This document shows positions 16,409 through 26,400 of a DNA stretch of 64,000 bases, one piece after another; position 1 is the stretch's first letter; each line of letters starts with the position of its first letter. The notes beneath the pieces were generated by a model. It was not told where the DNA came from and did not search any database. It saw only the letters and a program-made list of their open reading frames with translations. The DNA lies in NCBI RefSeq assembly GCF_001583495.1, contig NZ_LQAQ01000019.1:1-64000 (forward strand), given 5' to 3'. Both the position numbers and the translations under genes were made by a program. This stretch comes from Flammeovirga sp. SJP92 (GTDB lineage: Bacteria > Bacteroidota > Bacteroidia > Cytophagales > Flammeovirgaceae).

Positions 16409-17818
16409 TTAGATATTCGTCTTTTTTAGAGCGTTCGCTAGCAATGCTCTATGCTTCTCTACTTCCTCTTTGTAATTCGGATCTTTGACGATGTTTTTAT
16501 TTTCATCAGGATCTTTTGTCAGGTCATACATCATTTCAGCAATGACGACACCTTTTTTATTTTTGAATAATGTATACCTAAAACCTTTGGTACGGATGGT
16601 GTCTCCCAATTTCCAACGGCTTAATGCATATTCTTTGATCTCTTTTTGATGATCTTGAAGCACTGGAACCAACGAACTCCCTTGAAGTTGTGCAGGTTGC
16701 GATAAACCAGAAAGGTCACATAGTGTAGGGAAAATATCTACAATTTCAGCAAAACCTTCCGCAGATCCTTTCTTAAATTTCTTTCCTTTGGGTGGTTTGA
16801 TCATCAAAGGAACTCTCAAAGCAATATCAAAGTTAGAATGCTTACACCAGAAAGTGTGTTCTCCTAATTGCCAACCGTGATCGCCCCAAATGACAATAAT
16901 CGTATTATCATACAACTTTTGAGCTTTTAATTCATCAATTAAATCACCAACCAAATAATCCGCAAAACTTACTGAAGCATAATAACCGTGTTTCAACGTT
17001 TTGGCCAATTGCTCATCCACATCACCTTTCTTCGGTACGCCATTATACGCTCTTAGTTCTCCCCAAGAGGTCTTTGCTACGTTAGGAATTCCTTCAGGAA
17101 GGAAGTTATTATCGGGTGCAGGAATGTCATTTTCATTGTATAAATCCCAAAAACGCTCCGGTGCTACGAATGGAAGGTGCGGTCTTGCCAAACCTACCGC
17201 CATAAAGAACGGTTGATCTTTTTGCTTCAATTCTTTCATCTTCTTTTTCGCTTTTGCGACCGTTCTGCCATCTAAAAAGTCTGTATCCTTACTGTTTTTT
17301 ACTTTTTCATAAGGTTGGGGACGTTTGTAAGGAGGAATTGGGTTTTCGCTTTCCTTTACCAACTCATCGGAGTGGTATTCAAACATATCTTCTGCAACCA
17401 CTAACTCCGACCAAGTTCTTTCGGAGGTGTCTTTTTTACCATGAATTACTTTACCAATCGAATATGTATAATAGCCATTTTCTTTGAAATGCTGACCAAT
17501 TGTCACTGCTCCAGGCATTTCCTTATCGATTTTTGCTCCCGCATCTACAAACCTTTTCAAAGTGGGACGCACGCCAGTATGCATAGAAGCTCTTGAGGCT
17601 CCACAAACGGGAACTTGACAAAATGCATTGTTAAACGTAGTAGAATGCTGACTGAGCTGATCAATATTGGGCGTTTTGATTACCTCATTTCCATAACAAC
17701 CTAATTCGGGTCTTAAATCATCAATTGTAATCAATAAGATATTCGGTTGATCTTGAGCGAGTGTCATAGCAGGGACACAAAGCATCCCCGCTAAAATATA
17801 TAAGAGTATTCGTTTCAT
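16409..17818 (-). CDS. Secreted S1 sulfatase with CGASR active-site motif
   Basis: I choose the ATG at 17818 (MKRILLYILAG), one base after the preceding stop, giving 469 residues; the frame is open nine codons further but that would overlap the upstream sulfatase gene. The signal peptide ends near the ALA-Q boundary. Asp-Asp metal ligands occur in TIDDLRPELG, and the modified cysteine is Cys72 in Cys-Gly-Ala-Ser-Arg, where alanine replaces the usual proline. Ala at this position is tolerated in known sulfatase signatures. WGDHGWQLGEH provides the later metal site, and HLPFVAP and YPTLCDLSG-like motifs resemble the iduronate-2-sulfatase-like group. Periplasmic desulfation of PUL oligosaccharides is likely. 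It is translationally coupled to the sulfatase at 17820-19232. Confidence 0.92.
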   Translation of the reverse strand: MKRILLYILAGMLCVPAMTLAQDQPNILLITIDDLRPELGCYGNEVIKTPNIDQLSQHSTTFNNAFCQVPVCGASRASMHTGVRPTLKRFVDAGAKIDKEMPGAVTIGQHFKENGYYTYSIGKVIHGKKDTSERTWSELVVAEDMFEYHSDELVKESENPIPPYKRPQPYEKVKNSKDTDFLDGRTVAKAKKKMKELKQKDQPFFMAVGLARPHLPFVAPERFWDLYNENDIPAPDNNFLPEGIPNVAKTSWGELRAYNGVPKKGDVDEQLAKTLKHGYYASVSFADYLVGDLIDELKAQKLYDNTIIVIWGDHGWQLGEHTFWCKHSNFDIALRVPLMIKPPKGKKFKKGSAEGFAEIVDIFPTLCDLSGLSQPAQLQGSSLVPVLQDHQKEIKEYALSRWKLGDTIRTKGFRYTLFKNKKGVVIAEMMYDLTKDPDENKNIVKDPNYKEEVEKHRALLANALKKTNI

Positions 17819-17819
17819 T

Positions 17820-19232
17820 TTAGATAGAAGCTTTTGTTTCTGCAATCCAAGAAGTGATCATTTGAGCCATTTGTTTTGACTTTGGATCGTTGGCATTGTA
17901 GATATTTTTGGTTTCGTAAGGGTCCGTCTTCAAGTTATACAACTCATAGCGTTCTTCTTTGTAAAAGTACATCATTTTGAAGTCGCCATCTCTTGCTACC
18001 GTCACATGTATATCTCCGGTTGAATTGGGTCTTGCCTTCGGCGAATGCCAGAAAATAGTTCGATCTTCTGACTTCCCTTTTTTGATATTATTTTTAATGC
18101 TAATACCGTCTAAATGCTCTGTAGGATAAAGGTTTAATCCACAAAGGTCCAGCAATGTAGGGTATAAATCCGTGTTCGTTGTCACTTGATGGACAACACC
18201 ATGCTTAGAAATCTTCGCTCCACCAAAAATCAACGGTACTTTTGTTCCGCCTTCATAAGTGTGTCCTTTTCCAGCTCTTAATGGAAGGTTTGAAGTCGCC
18301 AAATCTCTATTACTGTTTAAACCTCTGTTAGATAATCCGCCGTGATCAGAAGTAAATACAATAATTGTATTCTCATACATTCCTTTCGCTTTCAAAGTCT
18401 TTACAATTCTGCCCAAACTTTCATCTACTGAAGCTACCATTGCACCGTAAACAGGGTTGTTTTGATGCATTTTCATCGTGCCGTCTTGCTTGGTATATTC
18501 AGGCCCTTCAAAGGTCATTCCTTCTAACTTCGTTTTGTACTTTTTAATGTCTTTCTTTTTTGCCTGAAAAGGAGTGTGTACCCCATAGTGGCTCAATACT
18601 GCAAAGAAAGGTTTTCCATCATGATCTGTATTTAAGAATTTGATCGTCTCATCCGTCAAACGGTCCGTCAAATATTCACCTTCTTCACCTTCATCCAATC
18701 CAATGATTTTACCATGCCCTTTACCAATTTTCTTTGGATTTTTCGGAACGTTGTAAGGATAAAAATACGATTGGGGTGCTCCCGCCGCACATCCTGCTAC
18801 ATTAATATCATATCCTTTATTGTGAGGCCATTCATCTTCTTCATGACCCAAATGCCATTTTCCAGCAAAATACGTATGATATCCTTGGTCTTTAAAAGCC
18901 TGACCGATTGTTTTTTCATTGTCATAAAACTTCTTACCCTTGATCGTATTTTCATTTTTGGCAGGAATGCCCGCTCTTGCTGGATATCGTCCTGTTTGCA
19001 AAGCATATCTTGAAGGCAAACACCTTGGGTGCGCCACGTATGCATTGGTAAAATCAACTCCTTCTTGAGCTAATTGATCAATGTTAGGTGTTTCATAAAA
19101 ATCTGCATCGTGATGCGAAATATCGAAATACCCCAGATCATCTACTAAAAAAATCAAGACATTTTTCTTCTCTTGTGCCCAAAGCACATTACTGAACAGT
19201 AAAAGAAAAATGATGTTGTATATATTTTTCAT
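17820..19232 (-). CDS. Secreted S1 sulfatase (CLPSR motif)
   Basis: A 470-residue sulfatase with signal peptide (1-19, cleavage before Gln20). Metal ligands are Asp31-Asp32 in LVDDLGYFD, and the formylglycine motif is Cys71-Leu-Pro-Ser-Arg75 followed by YALQTGRYPARAG. A TSDHGG motif and LRAGKGHTYEGGTKVPLI in the second half match the arylsulfatase A-like subgroup that includes the 956-2560 enzyme, so this gene differs in type from its downstream partner, which has CGASR. The two genes are one base apart and surely co-transcribed. Together they could remove sulfates at two different positions of the same sugar. A 26-bp palindromic repeat lies 15 bp before its start codon. Exact substrate is unknown. 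Confidence 0.93.
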   Translation of the reverse strand: MKNIYNIIFLLLFSNVLWAQEKKNVLIFLVDDLGYFDISHHDADFYETPNIDQLAQEGVDFTNAYVAHPRCLPSRYALQTGRYPARAGIPAKNENTIKGKKFYDNEKTIGQAFKDQGYHTYFAGKWHLGHEEDEWPHNKGYDINVAGCAAGAPQSYFYPYNVPKNPKKIGKGHGKIIGLDEGEEGEYLTDRLTDETIKFLNTDHDGKPFFAVLSHYGVHTPFQAKKKDIKKYKTKLEGMTFEGPEYTKQDGTMKMHQNNPVYGAMVASVDESLGRIVKTLKAKGMYENTIIVFTSDHGGLSNRGLNSNRDLATSNLPLRAGKGHTYEGGTKVPLIFGGAKISKHGVVHQVTTNTDLYPTLLDLCGLNLYPTEHLDGISIKNNIKKGKSEDRTIFWHSPKARPNSTGDIHVTVARDGDFKMMYFYKEERYELYNLKTDPYETKNIYNANDPKSKQMAQMITSWIAETKASI

Positions 19233-19247
19233 TTCGTTTGTTTTTAT

Positions 19248-19273
19248 GTAGGGGTAGACCTATGTGTCTACCC
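19248..19273 (+). repeat. 26-bp REP-like palindromic repeat, copy 2
   Basis: GTAGGGGTAGACCTATG then TGTCTACCC; the exact reverse complement of copy 1 at 16379-16404. It lies between the sulfatase pair start and a cluster of other palindromes. Confidence 0.8.
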
Positions 19274-19351
19274 GTGTTTCAAATTATATGTCGCAAGTGT
19301 TACGCCGACTGGTATCACTTGAAACATTGGTAAAAACCAAAATACCGTGCA

Positions 19352-19477
19352 CCATGACTGAAGTTATGGGCTTGTGATACTAACTCCGCCAATACTAAAG
19401 TGTTGTTTCCGCTTTGAACCTTCAAGACTTTAGTCTTGATTAGGTTACAATATCACTTGCTCATAGTTTTAACTATG
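19352..19477. repeat. Cluster of three short palindromes
   Basis: CCATGACTGAAGTTATGG (19352-19369), TCAAGACTTTAGTCTTGA (19422-19439) and CATAGTTTTAACTATG (19462-19477) are three different near-perfect palindromes, each centred on an ACT/AGT-like core. They fill the 269-bp gap before the esterase gene's 3' end. A CAAGTG...CACTTG pair lies just to the left. They resemble REP-type repeats. Confidence 0.6.
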
Positions 19478-19501
19478 GTGCTCAAAACACTTGTACTAAA
19501 C

Positions 19502-20431
19502 CTATTTTAATCGTACCGGATAAATGGCTTTTTCTGGAATGCTGAATTCAAAGCTTCCTTCTAAATAACCTTCAGTCACCAAGAAATCATCCATTTCCTG
19601 CATTGTTTCATAGTACCATCTATTGATTGTACCTTTTTCATATCCTTTTTTTCTCCAATAGCCTTCATTAAAAAACGAGTGTTCAGCACCTTCATAGACT
19701 TTCATCTCACATTTTACGCCGAGTGCTTCGCATTTTGATTGCACGTCTTTGGCTAATGGCAATGGAATGACTTTATCTCTATCTCCCAACATCACCAACA
19801 TATCTGGAAAACTTTTATGAATATTCTGACGAGGGCTAAACGATTGCCAAGTTCTTCCTTTCTCCTCTAATTCTTTTGCCACTAACCTATGTGCATATCC
19901 TTCTTTACTCATTCCCATCACTGGATTAAATAAAATCAACAAATTAGGCTTGTAATCTTTTGCTTTGATTCCATCAGTTAATGGCTCAATAAAAGCTAAA
20001 CTTAAAGCGAGTTGCCCACCTGCAGAACCACCTCCAACTACTATTTTGTTCGGATTTGCTCCATATTTTTTAGCATGTTTTCTCACATAACGCATTGCAA
20101 TTTGTACGTCTTCCACGGCTTCAAAAATAGTCGTGTTATTTCTTTTTCTTACTCTGTATTCTGGACAAAAAACAACTAACCCTCTATCCGCCAAATGTCT
20201 TGCTTGCGAATAAAAGGCTGAAGGACTACCATTATTCCAACCTCCACCGTGAATCAAAACTACTGCACCTTTCGATGATGCCATTTTTTCAGGTTTAAAA
20301 ATATGAAGTTTCAATTGCAAAGAATCCAAATCTCTATAAGTCACTTTTTCATCAGGACTTACATTTTGGGCTTGAATTGAAAAAGAAATAAAGAAGCTAA
20401 TTAGTAGTAATAATATTCGTTTCATTGTCAT
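19502..20431 (-). CDS. Secreted alpha/beta hydrolase, carbohydrate esterase-like (BD-FAE type)
   Basis: A 309-residue hydrolase with a signal peptide (to about residue 22). Oxyanion motif HGGGW is at 61-65, the nucleophile elbow GGSAGG places Ser136, the acid is Asp217 or Asp219 in LGDRDK, and the base is His251 in GAEHSF. This is the architecture of the BD-FAE/acetylxylan-esterase-like group that removes acyl groups from hemicellulose or other glycans. In this locus deacetylation or deferuloylation of a xylan-like oligosaccharide is a reasonable inference. It lies between the GH3 gene and the sulfatase pair, all on the minus strand, but palindromic repeats separate it from both, so it may have its own transcript. 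The second Met (residue 3) is an alternative start. Confidence 0.85.
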   Translation of the reverse strand: MTMKRILLLLISFFISFSIQAQNVSPDEKVTYRDLDSLQLKLHIFKPEKMASSKGAVVLIHGGGWNNGSPSAFYSQARHLADRGLVVFCPEYRVRKRNNTTIFEAVEDVQIAMRYVRKHAKKYGANPNKIVVGGGSAGGQLALSLAFIEPLTDGIKAKDYKPNLLILFNPVMGMSKEGYAHRLVAKELEEKGRTWQSFSPRQNIHKSFPDMLVMLGDRDKVIPLPLAKDVQSKCEALGVKCEMKVYEGAEHSFFNEGYWRKKGYEKGTINRWYYETMQEMDDFLVTEGYLEGSFEFSIPEKAIYPVRLK

Positions 20432-20438
20432 ACATCTT

Positions 20439-20464
20439 GTAGGGGTAGCCCCATGTGTCTACCC
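20439..20464 (+). repeat. 26-bp REP-like palindromic repeat, copy 3
   Basis: GTAGGGGTAGCCCCATG then TGTCTACCC, differing from copy 2 at two positions. It begins 8 bp upstream of the esterase start codon. Confidence 0.75.
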
Positions 20465-20557
20465 ATGTTTACGTTTGTACATTCCAAATTACAGGAATAA
20501 ATACATGTTTAAATATACATAATTACTCCATAAAATTATCAACAAATAACCAACAGT

Positions 20558-20583
20558 GGGCAGACACATAAGTCTGCCCCTAC
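20558..20583 (-). repeat. 26-bp REP-like palindromic repeat, copy 4
   Basis: GGGCAGACACATAAG then TCTGCCCCTAC, in inverted orientation to copy 3. It ends 2 bp before the GH3 stop codon. Copies 3 and 4 together can pair into one long hairpin in the 154-bp gap. Confidence 0.75.
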
Positions 20584-20585
20584 GG

Positions 20586-22964
20586 TTACATCGATGGATA
20601 ATTAGGTTTGTAGTCGTTTAAGTTCAACTTCTTCGTTTCACTTACTTCAAGCTTCACTTTCTTCAGGTCTTTATCTCTTGAAGAGTTACCTACCATAATA
20701 GTGAACGCTCCTTTTTCTACACCCCATTCCATATTTTGATCAAAGAAAGCCAAATCTTGAGTCGTTAATTCAAACGATACCGATTTTGATTCCCCTGCCT
20801 TTAAAGCTACTTTTTTATACGCTTTTAATTCTTTCACCGGACGAGTAACTGATGAATAATCATCTCTGATATAGACTTGTACCGTTTCTTCACCGTCTTC
20901 TTTACCTACGTTTTTCACATCACAAGTCACTGTAAATGTATCATCACCTTTGATTTTTGATTTATCTAAAGCGACATTTCCAATCTCATATTGTGTATAA
21001 GACAAACCAAAACCGAACGCATATAATGGATCTTTGTTTGTAAACTTATACTTATGGAAGTAATGCGAAGGCTTGTGATTATAATATAGTTTAACTTGAC
21101 CTACTGTACGAGGTACCGTGATTGGTAATTTTGCCGTTGGATTCACATCACCAAATAAGATTTCAGTAATGGCCTGGCCTCCAAAACTACCTGGCTCCCA
21201 TGCTTCTAACACTGCACTCATGTTATCTTCTAACCACTCTTCACCGATTGGTCTACCGTTTACTAATACTGCTACTACAGGCGTTCCAGTCTTTTTGATG
21301 GCTTTGATCAATTCTAACTGACGACCAGGAAGATTGATATGTGCTCTATCCGTATTTTCTCCACAAGTCTTGTTTTTCCAATCATAACGTAACGAGTTCT
21401 CACCTACTACTACAATGGCAATATCTGCTTTAGAAGCTTTTGATGCTGCTGTAGAAATCGCTTTGTCTGTTGTTTTACCAATGATTTCACCACTGTTATA
21501 ATAATCCAACTCAAAACCTTTGTCTTTTGCTACTGCTTCTAAACCTTCTTTTACCGTTATAATTCTATCTTCCGGCTGATACCAGTGCCAGTCACCCAAA
21601 ATTGTTTCGTTGTTAGCGTTTGGTCCAGTGATAAATACTTTTTTGTATTTATTTTTTGGTAAAGGTAAAATACCATCGTTCTTTAACAGCACAATCGACT
21701 TTCTTGCAATCTCTAAAGCTGTTGCTTGGTGTTCTTGATTGAAAACGACTTCCTCTGCTTTTTCCTCTAATACATAAGGGTTCTCGAAAAGACCTAAACG
21801 GAACTTCACTTCCAAGATCTTCGCTACAGCATCATCTACTCTTTCTTCAGGAACGATTCCTTTCTCTACTGCTTCAACAATTGATTCTGTAAACTTAGGA
21901 CCGTGCATGTGCATGTCCATACCATTATTCACTGACATACGGAAAGCGTCATCTAAACTTTCTGCTTGACCATGTAACGTATGAATACGCTCAATATCCA
22001 TCCAATCAGACACATAGAAACCTTCAAATCCATATTCCTTTCTCACAATATCGGTCATAAACTCTTTGCTAGAGTGACAAGGAATACCGTTAACTTCGTT
22101 ATGTGCTGTCATGATAGAGAACACATTTGCTTCTTGTACTGCTCTTCTATAAGGAGGTAAATGCACTTCACGGATAGATCGCATAGAAAGGTCTAATGGA
22201 GAAGCATTTGTACCGTTTAATGGCTCACCACCACCGATAAGGTGTTTCGCACAAGCAATTACTTTTTCAGAACCCGTAAAATCATCTTGCTGGAAACCTT
22301 TGATCATTTCCACACCCATATTACCTACTAGGTAAGGATCTTCACCAAATGTTTCACCTACACGACCCCAACGAGCATCTCTTGCAATATCAATATTGGG
22401 AGTAAATGCCCAGTGAGAACCCGTTGCTCTCATTTCTTTTGCCGTCTCTTTTCCTACTCTGTATGACAATTCTTCTTCAAAAGTACTTGCCAAACCAATT
22501 GGTGTAGGATAGATCGTTGCCCCATAATTTAAGCCATTACCATGAATCGCGTCGATACCTATTAATAGAGGAATCTGTAAACGTGATTTCATTGCTAAAC
22601 CTTGAAGGTGATTGGCCTCCTTCGCAGAGATAACATGTAAAAAAGAACCTATTTTACCTTCTTCAGTCATTTTTGCAATATCCGAAGAATGTAAACCAGG
22701 ATAAAAACCTAACGCATCATTATTATGTAACTCTTCCGGTGACAGATCTTCCTCTGCCTTTTTCATATGTTCTAAACCAACATATTGTGCCATCTGCGCT
22801 ACTTTTTCCTCTAGCGTCATTCTAGACATTAAGTCTGCTACTCTATCTTTTACAGCTACCTCGCTGCTCTTGTAAATTGGTTGATCATTACTAGCTCTCG
22901 TCTCGCATGATACCATACCATATGCCATTGCCAGAATGACAATGCCTGTCATTAATCTTTTCAT
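20586..22964 (-). CDS. Lipoprotein GH3 glycosidase (beta-glucosidase type)
   Basis: Start set at the ATG of MKRLMTGIVIL (22964), giving 792 residues with a lipobox ending in SC; the frame is open 11 codons further up. The catalytic nucleophile lies in a FYVSDWMD motif (Asp320 by this start), preceded by the KHLIGGG and NGTNASPLDLS regions, and a normal (alpha/beta)6 sandwich domain and Fn3-like C-terminal domain follow. The SDW form is typical of GH3 beta-glucosidases and broad exo-beta-glycosidases. It would release terminal sugars from oligosaccharides in the periplasm or at the inner face of the outer membrane. It starts the minus-strand arm of the PUL and shares a 471-bp control region with susC. 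Sugar specificity cannot be read from sequence. Confidence 0.92.
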   Translation of the reverse strand: MKRLMTGIVILAMAYGMVSCETRASNDQPIYKSSEVAVKDRVADLMSRMTLEEKVAQMAQYVGLEHMKKAEEDLSPEELHNNDALGFYPGLHSSDIAKMTEEGKIGSFLHVISAKEANHLQGLAMKSRLQIPLLIGIDAIHGNGLNYGATIYPTPIGLASTFEEELSYRVGKETAKEMRATGSHWAFTPNIDIARDARWGRVGETFGEDPYLVGNMGVEMIKGFQQDDFTGSEKVIACAKHLIGGGEPLNGTNASPLDLSMRSIREVHLPPYRRAVQEANVFSIMTAHNEVNGIPCHSSKEFMTDIVRKEYGFEGFYVSDWMDIERIHTLHGQAESLDDAFRMSVNNGMDMHMHGPKFTESIVEAVEKGIVPEERVDDAVAKILEVKFRLGLFENPYVLEEKAEEVVFNQEHQATALEIARKSIVLLKNDGILPLPKNKYKKVFITGPNANNETILGDWHWYQPEDRIITVKEGLEAVAKDKGFELDYYNSGEIIGKTTDKAISTAASKASKADIAIVVVGENSLRYDWKNKTCGENTDRAHINLPGRQLELIKAIKKTGTPVVAVLVNGRPIGEEWLEDNMSAVLEAWEPGSFGGQAITEILFGDVNPTAKLPITVPRTVGQVKLYYNHKPSHYFHKYKFTNKDPLYAFGFGLSYTQYEIGNVALDKSKIKGDDTFTVTCDVKNVGKEDGEETVQVYIRDDYSSVTRPVKELKAYKKVALKAGESKSVSFELTTQDLAFFDQNMEWGVEKGAFTIMVGNSSRDKDLKKVKLEVSETKKLNLNDYKPNYPSM

Positions 22965-23435
22965 AGTCTCACCAAAAAAATAATAATTCATGTTCACAAA
23001 GCTCTTGATTATTCCCTATAAGTAGGTTCAGAAATAATTCTTAATACTTTGAAAAAAGTTCTTCCCCTTGGGTTGAAGAATCACACACATTCATCATTAT
23101 TCACTGATAAATAGTGTTTTAAGTCGATTTTTAAACATTGAACTATTTTCAAACCTCCCGGAACTATTCCTCATACTAGCGTTTGAAGTACACTTTATAA
23201 TATTGCAGTAGAACATTAACATAATGGATTAATAAAGTTTAATTAAAAAACAGTAATTTTGGAATGAAAAGATACTACGAAATGGAATGAAATGATCACT
23301 TATTAATGTATGAGTTCAGACGCTAAACTCATTATTAACTACATGTTATCAGCACGATCTGATATATTTTTTTAATAACTAAAGATACTCTCAGTAGCCC
23401 TTATATAATAGGCCTGCTGTAAAACAAATACGAAT
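22965..23435. other. 471-bp divergent control region of the PUL
   Basis: Separates the GH3 gene (minus) from susC (plus), so both promoters should be here. It holds TAATTTTG (23254-23261), direct copies of GGAATGAAA near 23260-23290, and an inverted repeat TGAGTT...AACTCA around 23310-23330. Any of these could be the binding site of the hybrid regulator at 33047. Confidence 0.5.
23254..23261 (+). promoter_or_regulatory. Candidate susC promoter -7 box (TAATTTTG)
   Basis: TAATTTTG fits TAnnTTTG. No good TTG at the -33 distance. It lies 182 bp before the susC ATG, which would leave a long 5' leader. Confidence 0.3.
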
Positions 23436-26400
23436 ATGAAGCAGTATAAATTTATACTCTCAACTCTCTTTTTGTTTCTCTACACTATTAACTTCTCTTT
23501 TGCACAAAATCAAGAAAACTATACAGTAGAAGGTATAGTAAAAGATGAAAACGGTATTTCTTTACCCGGAGTTAATATTTACGATAGAGAAACTAGAAAA
23601 GGAGTAAAAACTGATTTTAATGGCAAGTTCAAAATCCAGCTTGAAAGAGGAACGACACTCGTTTTTTCTTTTATTGGAATGAAAACGCAAAGAATTGAAG
23701 TAGATGCTTTCGATACTTCTCTCCACAATCTAGAGGTGACACTTAAAGAAGATTTAGAACTACTCGATGAAATCGTAGTAGTAGGTTATGGCAGCCAAAA
23801 TGCCAGTGACCTTACAGGTGCTGTTTCCCAATTGAAGGAATCAGATGATGTAGTAAGACAATATCAAAGCGTAGACGGTTTACTTCAAGGTAGAATGGCA
23901 GGCGTGCAGGTAACAAGCAACATTGGTCAACCTGGCGGTGGTATCAGCGTAAAAATTAGAGGTGTGAATTCACTTCGTGGCAACAACGAGCCTCTTTATA
24001 TTGTGGATGGTATTGTGATCAGTTCTGCTGGTGAAGACACGAACAGTGCTTTTTCGGATGGCAACGAGGACCAAGGCGTACATAACGGTCTAGCGGGGAT
24101 CAACCCAAGAGATATTGAATCCATTGAAGTATTGAAAGATGCTTCTGCTACGGCTATTTATGGTTCAAGAGGTGCCAATGGTGTCGTTTTGATCACTACT
24201 AAAAAAGGTAGTAAAGGCGCGGCCAAAATCAATGCTTTTGTGAGTACTGAAGTAGCAACTATTTCAAAAAAAATAGACGTACTTGATGCCCCTGCTTATG
24301 CTCAAATGACCAATGAAGTAGCCATCTTGAAAGGTTTACAACCAAAATTCCATTTGGAAGGTGGTAATATTTATCCTATTGAAAACGGAAATATAAATCC
24401 TTCTCCTCTTACACAGGTCAATTGGCAAGACGAAATCTATCAGCCTGGTGTAAGCACAATGGCACAGCTGTCTGCTTCTGGTGGTTCTGACAAAACGAAA
24501 TACTACATTTCAGGTGGTTTTAATGACTTGAATGGTATTGTAGAGAATTCCAACATGAAAAGTGGTGATTTGAGAATGAACCTCCAAAGCAACCTGACTG
24601 ATAAATTAAAAGTAGATGCAAGAATGTCCGCATTCTATTCTCAAGGTCAATTTGCTCAAAGTGGTTCTAAAGGTGGCAGTAGCCGTTCATTTACTAAATC
24701 AGTAGTGAACTTTCAACCGATTTATGAAAATGATGCTTCTATCTCAGACATCGGTTTATCAAGCCCGCTTTCTTTCATCCAAGATTACGAGGACCTCACC
24801 AATGAGTTAAAAATTCTAGCTTCATTAAATGCTACTTATTCTTTCAATAAATACTTCAAATACCAAGTAAGAGCAGGTACAAGCTATAGAAGCAAAGACC
24901 GTTCGATCTGGTACGGAAAAGATACGCAGAAGGGTAGTCAGACAAATGGTGCTTTAGGTATTTCTGGTTTAAACCGCTACTCTTACACGATTGATAACTT
25001 ATTGATGTTCAATAAAAAATTCAATAAAAAACACAGAGTAGATGCTGTTGTAGGTTTTGTAGTGGATGGAATTACGAGTACACAAAGTAATTCAGAATCT
25101 GAAAACTTCCCTGTTCATTCACTAAAAGCAAGAGCTCCGCATTTAGGACAGACAATCGTAAGACCTTATACAGAGTTGACAAGTACAGAACAGTTGCTTT
25201 CTGGATTAGGTAGAGTTACTTATACATATGATAATAGATATACAGTAACAGCAACAATGAGGGCTGATGGTTCATCAAAGTTCAAGGAAAAAAATCAGTT
25301 TGGTTACTTCCCTTCAGCAGCGGCTGCATGGCACATTTCTGAAGAAACTTTCTTGAAGGCAAGCGATATCGTTTCTAACCTAAAATTAAGAGGTTCTTGG
25401 GGTCTGACGGGTAACCAAGGTATTACGCCTTACCAGACTTTCAACAACTACGGTATTGTTTATTACACTGATTATAATAACAATATCCTTATTGGTGCAG
25501 GACCAAACAACATTGCCAATCCTCATTTGAAATGGGAAACAACACAACAAACTAATGTTGGTTTAGACTTTGGTTTCCTTGGCGGAAAGATCTACGGATC
25601 GATTGACGCTTACTATAAAACAACGGATGATTTATTACAGCAAATTCAAATTCCGCCATCAACAGGATTTACGGCTTACCTAACCAACAGAGGTTCTATT
25701 GAAAACAAAGGTATTGACTTGATGTTGGAAACTGTGGCTTATGCGAAGAAAGACTGGACGATCACTGTAGGTGGTAATATTTCATTCGTAAGAACAAAAG
25801 TATTGGATTTAGGTATCCCTGAAGCTCCTGTTTACATCAATGGTCAAGAGCAAATGGCTTCATATTATTTAGGCAACAATATTTCTTCAGGAACTTATTT
25901 CAAGCAACCTGCCAATATCTTTATGAAAGGACAAGCTGTAGGTGCATTCTGGGGTTATAAAACCAATGGTATTTACCAATCAGATGAAGCGGCCGCAAAT
26001 GGTCCTACTGTAAACGGCAACACTCCTCAAGCTGGAGATATCGCTTTTGTTGATCAAAATGGAGACGGAAATATCGATACTAACGACATGACCATCATTG
26101 GTAATCCAAACCCTACCTTCACTTTTGGTTTCAACACAAAAATCACTTACAAAAACCTTACAGTGAGTGCATTGTTTACAGGAGCGTATGGAAACGATAT
26201 TGTTAATGGTAACCTTCTAATTGAAACAGATGCTTACCAAACCAACAAAAATGTAAGACCGGAAGCGTATTACAATGCATGGAGACCGGGTGACACTAAT
26301 GCCACTTCTCCACGATTAGGACACAACGATCCTACGGTATTCACAGACCGCATTGTAGAAGACGGAAGCTATGTGAGGTTATCCAACCTGACTATCGGTT

